Shown here piece after piece: positions 21,031 through 30,422 of a DNA stretch of 64,000 nucleotides. The notes under the pieces are model-generated. The model searched no databases, was not told the DNA's origin, and was given only the letters and a program-made list of their open reading frames with translations. Made by a program: the position numbers and the translations under genes. Source of the DNA: Georgenia subflava (GTDB lineage Bacteria > Actinomycetota > Actinomycetes > Actinomycetales > Actinomycetaceae); the NCBI RefSeq assembly GCF_009193155.1, contig NZ_VUKD01000001.1, forward strand, positions 558,001-622,000, written 5' to 3'. Each line of letters starts with the position of its first letter. The first letter of the stretch is position 1.

Positions 21031-21210
21031 GGGCGGCGGTGCCGGCTGTGCCAGCGGTATCGACGCGTGGCGGCGGCGGTGCCGGCTGTGGCAGCGGTAT
21101 CGGCGCGTGGCGGCGGCGGTGCCGGCTGTGGCAGCGGTATCGGCGCGTGGCGGCGGCGGTGCCGGCTGTGGCGGCGGTATCGGCGCGCGTCGGTGGCAGC
21201 GCCGGCTGTA
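21031..21210. repeat. 40-bp tandem repeat
   Basis: GCCGGCTGTG recurs at 21041, 21081, 21121 and 21161, with a decayed copy near 21201. The full 40-base unit is almost identical in the central copies. It fills the 400-base gap between the methyltransferase and the HNH gene. No spacer-repeat alternation is present. Confidence 0.92.
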
Positions 21211-21326
21211 GCGGCGGCGGCGTCGGCGGGTGGTGGTGGCCGCGGCGACGACGGAGGTGTCGGTGACGAGCTCATCGACCACGGCACGAAGAACGGATGC
21301 ACCCAGCAGGTCACAGCGGTGGAGAG

Positions 21327-22907
21327 TCACGCCGGGCGCAGGAAGCCGTCCACCACCAGGGCCCGGGCGGCCGGAAGGACCTCGCGTGCGACGTCGTCCG
21401 CCCGCAGGTCGAGAAGTGCCGCGAGCCCACCGACGATCTGCCCGACGGTCAGCTCGCCGTCGCAGGCCCCGACGGCTCCAGCGACAAGCGTTCCAGGGCG
21501 CACCACCCTGCCCAGCCCGCCACCCTGACGCAGCTGAAGGACCTGAGGATCGCTCGCACCCGGGACGAGGAACCGCTCCTCGGTGACGTCGCCGGCGACA
21601 ACCAGCCGCTCGTCGGCGAGCTCCGCCCCGACCTGACCGCCGGGACGCACTGCCTCCAGGTCCGCGAGCCAGCTCCGCACCGCGAGCACCTCCGCCATGT
21701 GCGTGCCGAGCGGCTGGCGCACCGGCCCGGTCACCTCCTCCACGCGCCGCCACGGTGCCCGTGCGGCTTCTGGTCGACCGATCAGCAGGTAGCCGAACCC
21801 CACCCCCTCCACGCCGCGCGCCGCGAAGTCGGCCAGCCACGCGGCGTAAGCGGCCTCGTAGGCCGCCCGGTCGACCTCGGGCCGCATCCCGCCGTCGCGC
21901 AGCCACAGCTCCGCGTACTCGGCCGGGTCCTGCACCTCGCGCTCGACGATCCAGGCGTCGAGACCCTCGTCGGTCAGCCACCCCTGCACCCGCTCGCGCC
22001 AGTCCTCGCCCGCGTGGTGCTCCCAGTTGCCGAGCAGCTGGGCCACGCCGCCCGGCGCCAGGTGCGCTCCGACGCCGCGGACCAGATCGGCGACGAGGTC
22101 ATCGCCACCGTGACCGGCGTCGCGGTACTCCATCACCGGCAGGCCGGCGTCGTACGCCGCGCGCGGCGTGATGACGAACGGCGGGTTCGAGACCACCAGG
22201 TCGAACTGCTCCCCTGCCACCGGGGCGAGCATCGAGCCTTCCCGCAGCTCGACGTCGACCCCCGCCAGGGCCGCGTTGAACGCGGCGAAGGCGAGCGCGC
22301 GAGCAGAGATGTCGGTCGCCGTCACCTGGTCGCTGTGCCGGGTGGCGTGCAGCGCCTGCACGCCGCACCCGGTGCCGAGGTCCAGCGTCCGCCGTCGGGA
22401 CGTACGCACAGTGATCTGGGCCAGCGTGAGCGAGGCGCCGCCGATGCCCAGCACGTGGTCGGCGCGGAGCGCCGCACCGGTGGCCAGCTCACCGAGGTCC
22501 GAGGTCACCCACCAGTGCGCAGCACCCGCCGCGTCCTGGGCGGCGTACGGACGCAGGTCGACGACGGCGCGCACGGGATCGTCGTCGCCGCCCCCGGCCG
22601 ATTGCACCAGTCCGAGCCGCTCGGCCCCGGTCGTCGTCGTCCCGGGCAGCGCGGCATCCAGCTCTGCCCGGCCGACCGCGTCTCCGAGGACGAAGAGCCG
22701 CAGCAGGACGGCGACCACATCGGAGCTTGACCGCGCTGCACGCAGTGCAGGCAGCCGCTGCTCCCGCAGGAGCGCCGCGCCGGCCACGTCGCCGACTACC
22801 TCGGCGACGCCGTCGACCGTGAACCCCGCCCGCTCGAGGTCTGCGCGGAGTCCGTCGATCTCGACTGGCCCGCCCGCCGGTGGGTGCGGGCTGGGAAGGG
22901 TGTTCAT
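21327..22907 (-). CDS. class I SAM-dependent methyltransferase with N-terminal DUF7059-like domain
   Basis: A 526-residue protein. About 190 N-terminal residues form a winged-helix-like module. The methyltransferase core follows, with the SAM loop [14 protein letters not shown], the acidic ATDISARAL, and NPPF at 241-244 in [17 protein letters not shown] is the catalytic motif of enzymes that methylate amide or exocyclic nitrogens (HemK, RsmC, RlmG classes). The substrate, probably rRNA, protein or DNA, is not determined by sequence. The ATG at 22907 lies six bases after TAGTCT. Confidence 0.88.
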   Translation of the reverse strand: MNTLPSPHPPAGGPVEIDGLRADLERAGFTVDGVAEVVGDVAGAALLREQRLPALRAARSSSDVVAVLLRLFVLGDAVGRAELDAALPGTTTTGAERLGLVQSAGGGDDDPVRAVVDLRPYAAQDAAGAAHWWVTSDLGELATGAALRADHVLGIGGASLTLAQITVRTSRRRTLDLGTGCGVQALHATRHSDQVTATDISARALAFAAFNAALAGVDVELREGSMLAPVAGEQFDLVVSNPPFVITPRAAYDAGLPVMEYRDAGHGGDDLVADLVRGVGAHLAPGGVAQLLGNWEHHAGEDWRERVQGWLTDEGLDAWIVEREVQDPAEYAELWLRDGGMRPEVDRAAYEAAYAAWLADFAARGVEGVGFGYLLIGRPEAARAPWRRVEEVTGPVRQPLGTHMAEVLAVRSWLADLEAVRPGGQVGAELADERLVVAGDVTEERFLVPGASDPQVLQLRQGGGLGRVVRPGTLVAGAVGACDGELTVGQIVGGLAALLDLRADDVAREVLPAARALVVDGFLRPA

Positions 22908-22913
22908 CGCCCC

Positions 22914-22919
22914 AGACTA
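22914..22919 (-). promoter_or_regulatory. -10 box of the methyltransferase gene (leaderless)
   Basis: TAGTCT on the minus strand with a 6-base gap to the ATG at 22907. Confidence 0.6.
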
Positions 22920-22956
22920 GGGACGGAGCTGACAAGAGGTACGCCCAGGCCACGAG

Positions 22957-23019
22957 TCGCGGGTCACGGGTCACGCGTCACGGGGCACGGGGCACGGGTC
23001 ACGGGTCACGGGTCACGGA
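22957..23019. repeat. 8-bp GGGTCACG tandem repeat
   Basis: About eight near-perfect copies of (G/C)GGTCACG or GGGGCACG between the methyltransferase start and the hppA terminator. Confidence 0.85.
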
Positions 23020-23062
23020 CATCGGCACACGTCGGAACCGTGCACGGTGCGAACATCAGGAA

Positions 23063-23100
23063 CGCCGTGCCCGGCACCGCTGCGGGTGCCGGGCACGGCG
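23063..23100 (-). terminator. hppA terminator hairpin
   Basis: Perfect 16-bp stem (CGCCGTGCCCGGCACC at 23063-23078 with its complement at 23085-23100) and a 6-nt loop, about 22 bases after the hppA stop. No T-tract. Confidence 0.85.
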
Positions 23101-23122
23101 TCCGTACGGCTCGCGGCCTGTC

Positions 23123-25501
23123 TCAGCGGCGCTCGACCCGTTCCGTGGCGGACTCGACGGCCTCGCCGGGCGCGGTGGTCGCGTGAGGCTCGGGCGGGTT
23201 CGACTCCGTCGCGATGGTGTTGTCGATCTCCTCGGCCGTGTCGATCTTGCCGGCCCGGCGCCGCGACGCCCAGACCGCGCCCAGCGCGATCGCCGCGGCG
23301 ACCAGCGCGATTCCGATGCGGACGGCGTGGTTGGTGTCGGCCGGGACGCTCATCTGCACCACCGCGGGCGCGATGAGCAGCGAGACCAGGTTCATCACCT
23401 TGAGCAACGGGTTGATCGCCGGGCCGGCGGTGTCCTTGAACGGGTCACCCACCGTGTCGCCGATGACCACGGCCGCGTGCGCCTCGGAGCCCTTGCCGCC
23501 GTAGTGACCGTCCTCGACGATCTTCTTGGCGTTGTCCCACGCGCCGCCGGCGTTGGCCAGGAAGACGGCCATGAGCACGCCCGCGCCGATAGCACCGGCG
23601 AGGAACCCGGCCAGCGGACCCACGCCGAGACCGAAGCCGACGGCGATCGGGGCGAACGCGGCCAGCAGCCCGGGGGTGGCCAGCTCGCGCAGCGAGTCCT
23701 TCGTGCAGATGTCGACCACGCGCGCGTAGTCCGGCCGGGTCTGGCCCGTCATGATCCCGGGGAACTCGCGGAACTGGCGCCGCACCTCGAAGACGATGGC
23801 CCCGGCCGCCCGGGTGACGGCGTCGATCGCCAGACCCGAGAAGAGGAACACCGTCGCGCCACCCAGGATCACGCCCACCAGGGTGATCGGGGAGATGATC
23901 TCGTAGGTGACCATCGCGCCGACGACCCCGTCGGCCATCTGGGTGCCCGCCTCGGCGATCTCGCCGAGCGCGATGGCCACGGCGTCGGCGTAGGAGCCGA
24001 ACAGCGCGGTGGCCGCGAGCACCGCCGTCGCGATCGCGATGCCCTTGGTGATGGCCTTGGTGGTGTTGCCGACGGCGTCGAGGTCGGTGAGGACCTGGGC
24101 GCCCTCCTCGTCGACGTCGCCGGACATCTCGGCGATGCCCTGGGCGTTGTCGCTGACGGGGCCGAAGGTGTCCATGGCGACGATGACGCCCACCGTCGTC
24201 AGCAGGCCGCAGCCGGCCAGCGCGATGAGGAACAGGGCCAGCCAGATGTTTCCGCCCGCGATGAGGAAGACGCCGCAGATGGCGGCGGCGATGATGCCGG
24301 CCGTGTAGACCGCGGACTGGAAGCCCACGCCGATGCCGGAGAGCACGACGGTCGCCGCGCCGGTGCGCGAGGTCGAGGCCACGTGCAGGGTCGGCTTGGA
24401 GGTGGTCCCGGTGAAGTAGCCGGTCAGCCACAGGATGACGCCGGCGAGCACGACACCCACGACGACGGCGGCACTCACGATCAGCCGTGGGTCACCGCCG
24501 TGGCCGGCCAGGTCCTCGCTGATCCCGGGGATGGCCCCGAACGTGCCGGGCAGGTAGATGAAGGCCGCGATGGCGGCGAGCAGGACACCCACGAGCGCCG
24601 AGATGTAGAAGCCGCGGTTGATGGCCGTCAGGCCGGACTCGTTGCCGCGGACTCGCGTGATGAAGACACCCAGCACGGCCACGAGCGCACCGATGGCGGT
24701 GACGATGAGCGGCAGGATCAGACCCTGCTCGCCCATGGCGGCCTTGCCGAGGATGAGGGAGGCCACGAGCATCACGGCGTAGGACTCGAACAGGTCGGCG
24801 GCCATGCCGGCGCAGTCGCCCACGTTGTCGCCGACGTTGTCGGCGATGGTGGCCGCGTTGCGCGGGTCGTCCTCGGGGATGCCCTGCTCGACCTTGCCTA
24901 CCAGGTCCGCGCCGACGTCGGCGGCCTTGGTGAAGATGCCGCCGCCGACCCGCATGAACATCGCCAGCAGAGCGGCGCCGAAGCCGAAGCCCTCGAGCAC
25001 CGCCGGGGCCTCGCCGCGGTAGATGAGCACCACGCCGGCCGCACCGAGCAGGCCGAGGCCGACGACGCTCATGCCGACGACGCCACCGGTGCGGAACGCG
25101 ATCCGCGCACCCTCGGCGCGACCGCCGGAGCGGGTGGCCGCGGAGGCGACGCGCACGTTGGCCTTCACCGCCAGCGACATGCCGAGATAGCCGATCGCCG
25201 CCGAGAACCCGGCGCCGAAGAGGAAGGCGATCGCACGGCCGAGCTTGATCTCCGGGTCCGCGGGCAGCAGGAACAGCAGCCCGAAGACGACGACGGCGAA
25301 TATGCCGAGCGTCCGGAACTGTCTGCGCAGGTAGGCCTGCGCGCCCTCTTGGATCGCCCCGGCGATCTCGCGCATCCGCGGTGTTCCCTCGTCCGCGGCC
25401 AGCACCTGACGGCGCAGCACCACCGCGATCGCGAGTGAGACGACCGCGATACCCGCGATGGTCCCGACGATGATCAGGCTCGTAGCCCCCAGCTCAAGCA
25501 T
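23123..25501 (-). CDS. hppA: K+-independent proton-translocating pyrophosphatase
   Basis: Integral-membrane pyrophosphatase (792 aa, about 16 helices) that pumps protons using PPi hydrolysis. The PPi/Mg site is seen in DVGADLVGKVEQGIPEDDPR and ATIADNVGDNVGDCAGMAAD. Lys482 in GNTTKAITKG is the known marker of the K+-independent type, which has Lys where the K+-dependent type has Ala. An acidic and basic C-terminal tail (ATTAPGEAVESATERVERR) is an extension beyond the usual end. It is a single gene with its own strong terminator. Confidence 0.96.
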   Translation of the reverse strand: MLELGATSLIIVGTIAGIAVVSLAIAVVLRRQVLAADEGTPRMREIAGAIQEGAQAYLRRQFRTLGIFAVVVFGLLFLLPADPEIKLGRAIAFLFGAGFSAAIGYLGMSLAVKANVRVASAATRSGGRAEGARIAFRTGGVVGMSVVGLGLLGAAGVVLIYRGEAPAVLEGFGFGAALLAMFMRVGGGIFTKAADVGADLVGKVEQGIPEDDPRNAATIADNVGDNVGDCAGMAADLFESYAVMLVASLILGKAAMGEQGLILPLIVTAIGALVAVLGVFITRVRGNESGLTAINRGFYISALVGVLLAAIAAFIYLPGTFGAIPGISEDLAGHGGDPRLIVSAAVVVGVVLAGVILWLTGYFTGTTSKPTLHVASTSRTGAATVVLSGIGVGFQSAVYTAGIIAAAICGVFLIAGGNIWLALFLIALAGCGLLTTVGVIVAMDTFGPVSDNAQGIAEMSGDVDEEGAQVLTDLDAVGNTTKAITKGIAIATAVLAATALFGSYADAVAIALGEIAEAGTQMADGVVGAMVTYEIISPITLVGVILGGATVFLFSGLAIDAVTRAAGAIVFEVRRQFREFPGIMTGQTRPDYARVVDICTKDSLRELATPGLLAAFAPIAVGFGLGVGPLAGFLAGAIGAGVLMAVFLANAGGAWDNAKKIVEDGHYGGKGSEAHAAVVIGDTVGDPFKDTAGPAINPLLKVMNLVSLLIAPAVVQMSVPADTNHAVRIGIALVAAAIALGAVWASRRRAGKIDTAEEIDNTIATESNPPEPHATTAPGEAVESATERVERR

Positions 25502-25863
25502 CCGCCCTCCTTGGCAGCGCAGCGCACCGGCCCACAGCGGCGTCGCCGCGAGCGGTGAGTAGTTTTCCGTGCGGAGCCTACCTGGGTGACGGCGTCTCTC
25601 CTACCAATCCGGACCGTCGTCGGAGACTGCACCGGCCTGGGCGGGCCCGCCGGCGGGCGTGCGCATCGGGCCAGAATCGGGCGAAACTGGTCGATTTCGG
25701 CGGTGATCGTGGCTCGCTGAAGCCCCTAGATGGTCACTCGATGGAGAAGCACGTCTCTGTGAGGCGACGGGGTCGATCAGGTGCCGGAGCGCATGGAACC
25801 GTAGTCAGGATTATCCGGACAGACGTTCCGGGTGCTCCGGCAGAGGCGGTCGCTAGCAGCTCG
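25502..25863. other. non-coding stretch upstream of hppA
   Basis: No credible gene. It must hold the hppA promoter, but I cannot assign a -10 box with confidence. Confidence 0.35.
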
Positions 25864-25935
25864 GGCGACCTGGCCGGTTCGGCGGAGCGACCTGGCCGGG
25901 CGGAGCGACCTGGCCGGTCGGGCGGAGCGACCGGT
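25864..25935. repeat. GCGACCTGGCCGG repeat
   Basis: Copies at 25865, 25887 and 25905 and a partial copy at 25927, alternating 22 and 18 bases apart. Confidence 0.75.
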
Positions 25936-25976
25936 GGTGAGGTACGAGGTGGGCGGCCAAAGCTGGTTCCGGGCGG

Positions 25977-26031
25977 CCAGGTGAGACGGGGCGGTCAGGT
26001 GAGACGGGGCGGTCAGGCAGGTTCGGGATGC
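25977..26031. repeat. 18-bp repeat spanning the STAS stop codon
   Basis: CAGGTGAGACGGGGCGGT at 25978 and 25996 (period 18), then a diverged third unit at 26014 that carries the stop of the STAS gene (26013-26015). Confidence 0.75.
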
Positions 26032-26375
26032 CTGCCAGCGGCGCACCGCAGCGCCCCGTCGAGCGTGCGGTGCAGCGGCACGGTGTCGGCGAGGCCCATG
26101 AGCGCAAAGGTCTCGCGGACCTGGTCAGCGTCGGCGACCACGTGCAGGCGCGTGCGGAGAGTCACCATCATCGTCCTGGGCCGGACGACGGCATGCACCC
26201 CGGCCGAGTCGATGAACGTCACGTCGCCGAGGTCGACGACGAGCGTGCTGGGCAGGTCGTCGAGGGCCCGTTCCACGGCGTCGCCGAGCTGATCGGCGTT
26301 CGTGACGTCGAGCTCCCCGGCCACCGAGATGACGGGAAAGCCGCCCACACGATGCGGGCAGACGCTCAGAGCCAT
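26013..26375 (-). CDS. STAS-domain protein, anti-sigma factor antagonist type
   Basis: A 120-residue single STAS domain of the SpoIIAA/RsbV kind, which in known systems binds an anti-sigma kinase when unphosphorylated. The phosphorylatable Ser is Ser57 in FIDSAGVHAV, and the first strand is GGFPVISVAGELDVTNA. GGGAGGGGGG precedes the ATG at 26375 by about 5 bases. No kinase or sigma gene lies next to it, so its partner is elsewhere. Longer upstream starts lack conservation. Confidence 0.85.
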   Translation of the reverse strand: MALSVCPHRVGGFPVISVAGELDVTNADQLGDAVERALDDLPSTLVVDLGDVTFIDSAGVHAVVRPRTMMVTLRTRLHVVADADQVRETFALMGLADTVPLHRTLDGALRCAAGRHPEPA

Positions 26376-26595
26376 CCGTTCCCCCCTCCCGGGACCGTCG
26401 GTGAGCCGATAGTTCCACGCCCCGACCGGCACCGGAACCACTTGGGCCGGGGAGTTCTCCCCATCGCCGGTGACGGTCCGGACATCCCGGCGCTCCGGGC
26501 GGCTCCGGGCGCCGCCACGAGGTCTGGATGCACGACGTCGGAAACGAGCCGCCAGGCACCGTCACCACTCGTCCTGCGAGGCCTCTCACGTGGCG

Positions 26596-26601
26596 CACAC
26601 T
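26596..26601 (+). promoter_or_regulatory. -10-like box of the helicase gene (leaderless)
   Basis: CACACT with a 6-base gap to the ATG at 26608. It is a weaker match (C in place of T at the first position). Confidence 0.4.
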
Positions 26602-26607
26602 GGGGAC

Positions 26608-29067
26608 ATGCCCCGCCCGGACCTCGTCGAGCTGCTGCGCGCCACCGGCGCGCGCGACGGCCGCCTGGTCCACCTGGAGCAGCTGCCCGCACGCCCCGGG
26701 CAGACCGCCGAATGGCCCCCCTGGGCCGACCCGGACCTCATCACCGGCTACCGCCGCTCGGGCGTCGAGCAGCCGTGGGTCCACCAGGTCACCGCCGCCG
26801 AGGCGGCCTGGTCGGGCCGGCACACGGTCATCGCGACCGGAACCGGGTCGGGCAAGTCGCTGGCCGCCTGGCTGCCGGTCCTCTCGGCGGTGCGCGCGGG
26901 GGCCGCCCAGGCGGCCAGCCCTGCCGCCGGCAGCATCGGCACCTACAACCGCCGGCCCACCACCCTGTACCTCTCCCCCACCAAGGCGCTCGCCGCCGAC
27001 CAGCTCGCCGGGCTCGACCGGCTGCTCGCCGCCGCCCAGCTTCGCGGCGTCCGGGTCACCACCTGCGACGGCGACACCCCCCTGACCGAGCGCGACTGGG
27101 CCCGCGACCACGCCGACGTCGTCCTGTCGAACCCCGACTTCCTGCACTTCTCGATGCTGCCCTCCCACCGCCGCTGGCAGCGGCTGCTGCGCGGCCTGCG
27201 CTACGTCGTCGTCGACGAGTGCCACGCCTACCGCGGGGTCCTCGGCGCGCACGTCGCCCTGGTGCTGCGCCGGCTGCTGCGCGTCGCGGAGCACTACGGC
27301 GCGACACCCACGGTCGTTGCCGCCTCCGCCACCACGGCCGAGCCCGCGCTCACGGCGGCACGCCTCGTCGGGGTGCCCGAGGAGGAGGTCGTCGCGGTCA
27401 CCGAGGACACCGCCCCGGCCGGACGGCGGACCATCGCGCTCTGGCAGCCCGCCCTCTCCCCCGGCTGGGCCGCCGCGTGGCCCGGCGAGGGTGTGGACCT
27501 CGGCGCCGAGGGCCCGGACCAGGAGGTGCTCGAGGACGGTCCCCGGCGCAGCGCGACCGCGGAGGCGTCGGACCTGCTCGCCGACCTGGTCGCCGCCGGG
27601 GCGCGGACCCTGGTCTTCGTCCGGTCGCGCTACGGGGCCGAGGTCATCGCCGAGCAGACCCGTCGGCACCTGCGCGAGGTCGACACCGACCTGGCGGCCC
27701 GCGTGGCGGCCTACCGCGGCGGGTACCTGCCCGAGGAGCGCCGTGAGCTGGAGCGGGCCCTTCGCTCGGGCGAGCTGCTGGCGCTGGCCACCACCAACGC
27801 GCTCGAGCTCGGCGTCGACGTTGCCGGCCTCGACGCCGTCGTGATCGCCGGCTGGCCGGGCACACGGGTCTCGATGTGGCAGCAGGCCGGTCGCGCCGGC
27901 CGGGCCGGCGCCGAGGGCGTGGCGGTGCTCGTGGCGAGCGAGGACCCGCTCGACGGGTTCCTCGTCCACCATCCGGAGGCGATCTTCGGCGCGGGCGTGG
28001 AGGCGACCACCTTCGACCCGGCCAACCCGTACGTGCTCGCCCCGCACCTGTGCGCGGCCGCCGCCGAGACCCCGCTCACCCCTGACGACCTGCCCCGCTT
28101 CGGCCTGCCCGACGACTCGCTGCTGGTCGAGCTCGGTCGCCGCGGCCTGCTGCGCGCCCGCCCGGGCGGCTGGTTCTGGAACTTCGCACGGACCGAGCGC
28201 CCGCAGGACCTCACCGACCTGCGCGGCGGGGGCGTCCAGCCCGTGCAGGTGGTCGAGACCGGCACCGGGACGGTGCTCGGCACCGTCGACGGCGCGCGCG
28301 CGGACGCCACCGTCCATCCGGGCGCCGTGTACATCCACCAGGGGCGCACGTTCGTCGTCGACGCCCTGGACGACGACGTCGCGCTCGTCCACGAGGACGA
28401 CGAGCTCGGCCACCGGACCAAGGCCCGTTCGTCGTCGAGCGTCCGGATCCTCGGCACCCGCAAGCAGGAGCGGTGGGAGTCCGAGGGCACGAATGTGACC
28501 TGGGCCTTCGGCGACGTCGAGGTCACCAGCCAGGTCACCGGCTACGACAAACGCCGGCTGCCCGGCATGGACATCATCGGCTCGTACCCGCTCGAGCTGC
28601 CGGAGCGGGTGCTGCCGACCACCGCGGTGTGGTGGACGCTGTCGGCCGAGGCGTGCGAGGCGGCCGGGGTCGGCAAGGATGCCCTGCCGGGGTCGTTGCA
28701 CGCCGCGGAGCACGCCTCGATCGGCCTGCTGCCCCTGCTGGCGACCTGCGACCGGTGGGACATCGGTGGGCTCTCGACGGCGGTCCACCCGCAGACGGGG
28801 CAGCCCACCGTCTTCGTGCACGACGGCTACCCGGGTGGCGCCGGCTTCGCGGAGCGCGGCTACCGCGCGGCGACCAAGTGGCTGCGCGCGACCCTGGAGG
28901 CGATCACGGCCTGCGGGTGCGCCGACGGGTGCCCGAGCTGCGTGCAGTCCCCCAAGTGCGGCAACGGCAACTCCCCGCTCGACAAGTCCGGTGCCGTGCG
29001 GCTGCTGCGCCTCCTGCTGCGCTGCGCACCGGCCGACCGAGCGAGTGCCGCCGTGCACGCCGGCTGA
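26608..29067 (+). CDS. DEAD/DEAH-box helicase with C-terminal DUF1998 zinc domain (MrfA/YprA type)
   Basis: An 819-residue SF2 helicase. Walker A ATGTGSGKS is at 76-84, DECH at about 201 (VVVDECHAYRG), SATT as motif III and QQAGRAGRAG as motif VI. The C-terminal DUF1998 domain has four Cys in CGCADGCPSCVQSPKCGNG at about 769-785. Bacillus MrfA, with this architecture, repairs mitomycin adducts. Actinobacterial copies sit beside the tad genes (the 'helicase/secretion neighbourhood'), as here. The last 15 residues and the stop lie in a 31-bp repeat. Confidence 0.93.
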   Translation: MPRPDLVELLRATGARDGRLVHLEQLPARPGQTAEWPPWADPDLITGYRRSGVEQPWVHQVTAAEAAWSGRHTVIATGTGSGKSLAAWLPVLSAVRAGAAQAASPAAGSIGTYNRRPTTLYLSPTKALAADQLAGLDRLLAAAQLRGVRVTTCDGDTPLTERDWARDHADVVLSNPDFLHFSMLPSHRRWQRLLRGLRYVVVDECHAYRGVLGAHVALVLRRLLRVAEHYGATPTVVAASATTAEPALTAARLVGVPEEEVVAVTEDTAPAGRRTIALWQPALSPGWAAAWPGEGVDLGAEGPDQEVLEDGPRRSATAEASDLLADLVAAGARTLVFVRSRYGAEVIAEQTRRHLREVDTDLAARVAAYRGGYLPEERRELERALRSGELLALATTNALELGVDVAGLDAVVIAGWPGTRVSMWQQAGRAGRAGAEGVAVLVASEDPLDGFLVHHPEAIFGAGVEATTFDPANPYVLAPHLCAAAAETPLTPDDLPRFGLPDDSLLVELGRRGLLRARPGGWFWNFARTERPQDLTDLRGGGVQPVQVVETGTGTVLGTVDGARADATVHPGAVYIHQGRTFVVDALDDDVALVHEDDELGHRTKARSSSSVRILGTRKQERWESEGTNVTWAFGDVEVTSQVTGYDKRRLPGMDIIGSYPLELPERVLPTTAVWWTLSAEACEAAGVGKDALPGSLHAAEHASIGLLPLLATCDRWDIGGLSTAVHPQTGQPTVFVHDGYPGGAGFAERGYRAATKWLRATLEAITACGCADGCPSCVQSPKCGNGNSPLDKSGAVRLLRLLLRCAPADRASAAVHAG

Positions 29068-29190
29068 CCGAGCGAGTGCCGCCATGCGCACCGGCTGACC
29101 GAGCGAGTGCCGCCATGCGCACCGGCTGACCGAGCGAGTGCCGCCATACGCACCGGCTGACCGAGCGAGTGCCGCCCTGCACGCCGGCTG
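29039..29190. repeat. 31-bp tandem repeat at the helicase 3' end
   Basis: GAGCGAGTGCCGCC starts at 29039, 29070, 29101, 29132 and 29163 (period exactly 31, five copies). Each unit ends CCGGCTGA, and the first of these TGAs is the helicase stop (29065-29067). Confidence 0.95.
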
Positions 29191-29203
29191 AGGAGCGGCT
29201 TGC

Positions 29204-29809
29204 TCACCAGTTCTCCGCGGGTCCGGCCCGCGCCGTCGCCCGGGCGAGAAGCAGTTCGCCCGTCGCACCAATGATCGGCACGCGCGTGGTCACCCGCACC
29301 TCGTCGCCGGTGACAGTGCAACCGACGAGCTCGGCCTCGTTGGCCACCACCACCTCCCCGGCGACGGCGCACGGGTCACCTGCCGGACCGCCCACCCGGT
29401 GCAGGGCGGTGGCGGCGGCGAGCGCCCCGAGGTCGGCGGCGGTCTGGGCGGTGCCGCGCGCGTGCACGGCACGGGCCACACCGACGACGGTGAGCGTGAG
29501 CACAAGCAGCACGGCCACCAGCGCGAGTCCCAGCACGGTGCCGGAGCCACGCTCGCGCGCGCCGCCGATGCCGACCTGTCTCGCACCGCGGTCACCGTGA
29601 TCGCCGGCGACCGGCTGACCGCTCGAGCCGTCCTCACAGCTACCGCTGACGGTCGGGTCACGGCGACGGCCACGGCCAGGGCCGGCCGGACCGCCGTCGA
29701 CCCGACGCTGACCGCCGTCGGCCCGACGATGACCGCCGTCGGCCCGACGATGACCGCCGTCGGCCCGGCGATGACCGCCGTCGACCAGACGATGCCTGGA
29801 CACGCTCAC
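29204..29809 (-). CDS. TadE/TadG-like protein of the helicase-secretion neighbourhood
   Basis: A 201-residue Rv3654c-like protein. One hydrophobic helix at about 88-112 (GTVLGLALVAVLLVLTLTVV) is followed by an extracytoplasmic domain with AQTAADLGALAAATAL, typical of TadE-like pseudopilins, and two Cys. The GTG at 29809 overlaps the upstream tadE stop (GTGA). The first 45 residues contain the heptad RRADGGH repeated in frame, from a 21-bp DNA repeat, so the mature start could be later. It is the last gene of the tad operon. Confidence 0.8.
   Translation of the reverse strand: MSVSRHRLVDGGHRRADGGHRRADGGHRRADGGQRRVDGGPAGPGRGRRRDPTVSGSCEDGSSGQPVAGDHGDRGARQVGIGGARERGSGTVLGLALVAVLLVLTLTVVGVARAVHARGTAQTAADLGALAAATALHRVGGPAGDPCAVAGEVVVANEAELVGCTVTGDEVRVTTRVPIIGATGELLLARATARAGPAENW
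29689..29793. repeat. 21-bp in-frame tandem repeat
   Basis: GACCGCCGTCG starts at 29689, 29710, 29731, 29752 and 29773 (period 21). It encodes the N-terminal heptads of the TadE-like protein. Confidence 0.9.
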
Positions 29810-30204
29810 TCCCCGGGCTCCGGCACGGCGCGGGCGCTCGCGCGGGCCCGCAGGTCGGCGAGCCCGAGGGGACCGTCCAGCTCGGTGGAGACCTCGACGA
29901 CGACGTAGCGGCCGTCGTCGCCGACGACGACCTCGGCACCGGCCCCGGCGAGCTCCTGCGCGACGTCCGAGACGACGGCGGAGCTCTCGCCGAGGGCGGC
30001 CGCCCGAGCACCGGCCCGCGCCGCGTCCGCGACCCGCACCTGGGTGAGCGCAGCGCTCGCGGCCGTCAGCAGGGCGACGAGCAGGAGGACCACCCCCGGC
30101 AGCACGATGGCGAGCTCGGCGGTCACCCCGCCGCCCTCCCGGTCGCCCGGGGGCAGGCGGAGGCGCGAGCCGCCGCCCACCCACGGGCGTGGTCTCCGGC
30201 TCAT
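29806..30204 (-). CDS. tadE: TadE family pseudopilin
   Basis: A 132-residue TadE-like protein (Rv3655c type) of the Flp pilus system. The prepilin-like segment GGVTAELAIVLPGVVLLLVAL at about 26-46 has a Glu near the cleavage site. QVRVADAARAGARAAA, conserved in the family, follows. It overlaps the pilin gene upstream (ATGA) and the TadE-like gene downstream (GTGA), so all three are coupled. Confidence 0.85.
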   Translation of the reverse strand: MSRRPRPWVGGGSRLRLPPGDREGGGVTAELAIVLPGVVLLLVALLTAASAALTQVRVADAARAGARAAALGESSAVVSDVAQELAGAGAEVVVGDDGRYVVVEVSTELDGPLGLADLRARASARAVPEPGE

Positions 30205-30422
30205 CCCAGACCGAGCGCCTTGCGGATGAGGTCCGCGATGAGCTCACGGACCCAGTCGCTCTTGAGGATCCAGAGCAGGATGCTCGCGAGCGACGCGGCC
30301 GCCACTGTGCCGATGGCGTACTCGGCGGTGGCCATGCCGGCCTCGCCGTCGGCACGGAGCCCGTTGATCCGCCGGCCGAGCGCCACCCGGGCCCGTCCCC
30401 AGCGGTGTCGAACTGTCCTCAT
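30201..30422 (-). CDS. Flp-type pilin (DUF4244)
   Basis: A 73-residue major pilin candidate, homologous in position to Rv3656c. The predicted cleavage is Gly29/Met30 in EAG-MATAEYAIG, which places Glu at +5 and Tyr at +6 as in Flp pilins. One long hydrophobic helix and a short C-terminus (IADLIRKALGLG) follow. AAGGAG lies upstream of its ATG at a good distance, which fits a highly translated structural subunit. No prepilin peptidase gene is present in this window. Confidence 0.88.
   Translation of the reverse strand: MRTVRHRWGRARVALGRRINGLRADGEAGMATAEYAIGTVAAASLASILLWILKSDWVRELIADLIRKALGLG

Noticed and set aside
21031-21210. CRISPR-like array
   Set aside because: The 40-bp units are contiguous, with no unique spacers between them and no cas genes in the window.
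22880-25438. 852-codon plus-strand frame opposite hppA
   Set aside because: Extremely His/Asp/Gly/Arg-rich with no domain, and entirely antisense to a complete, unmistakable hppA.
26125-29271. 1048-codon minus-strand frame opposite the helicase
   Set aside because: Low-complexity Arg/Gly/Ala-rich product. The plus-strand frame has all helicase motifs in order.
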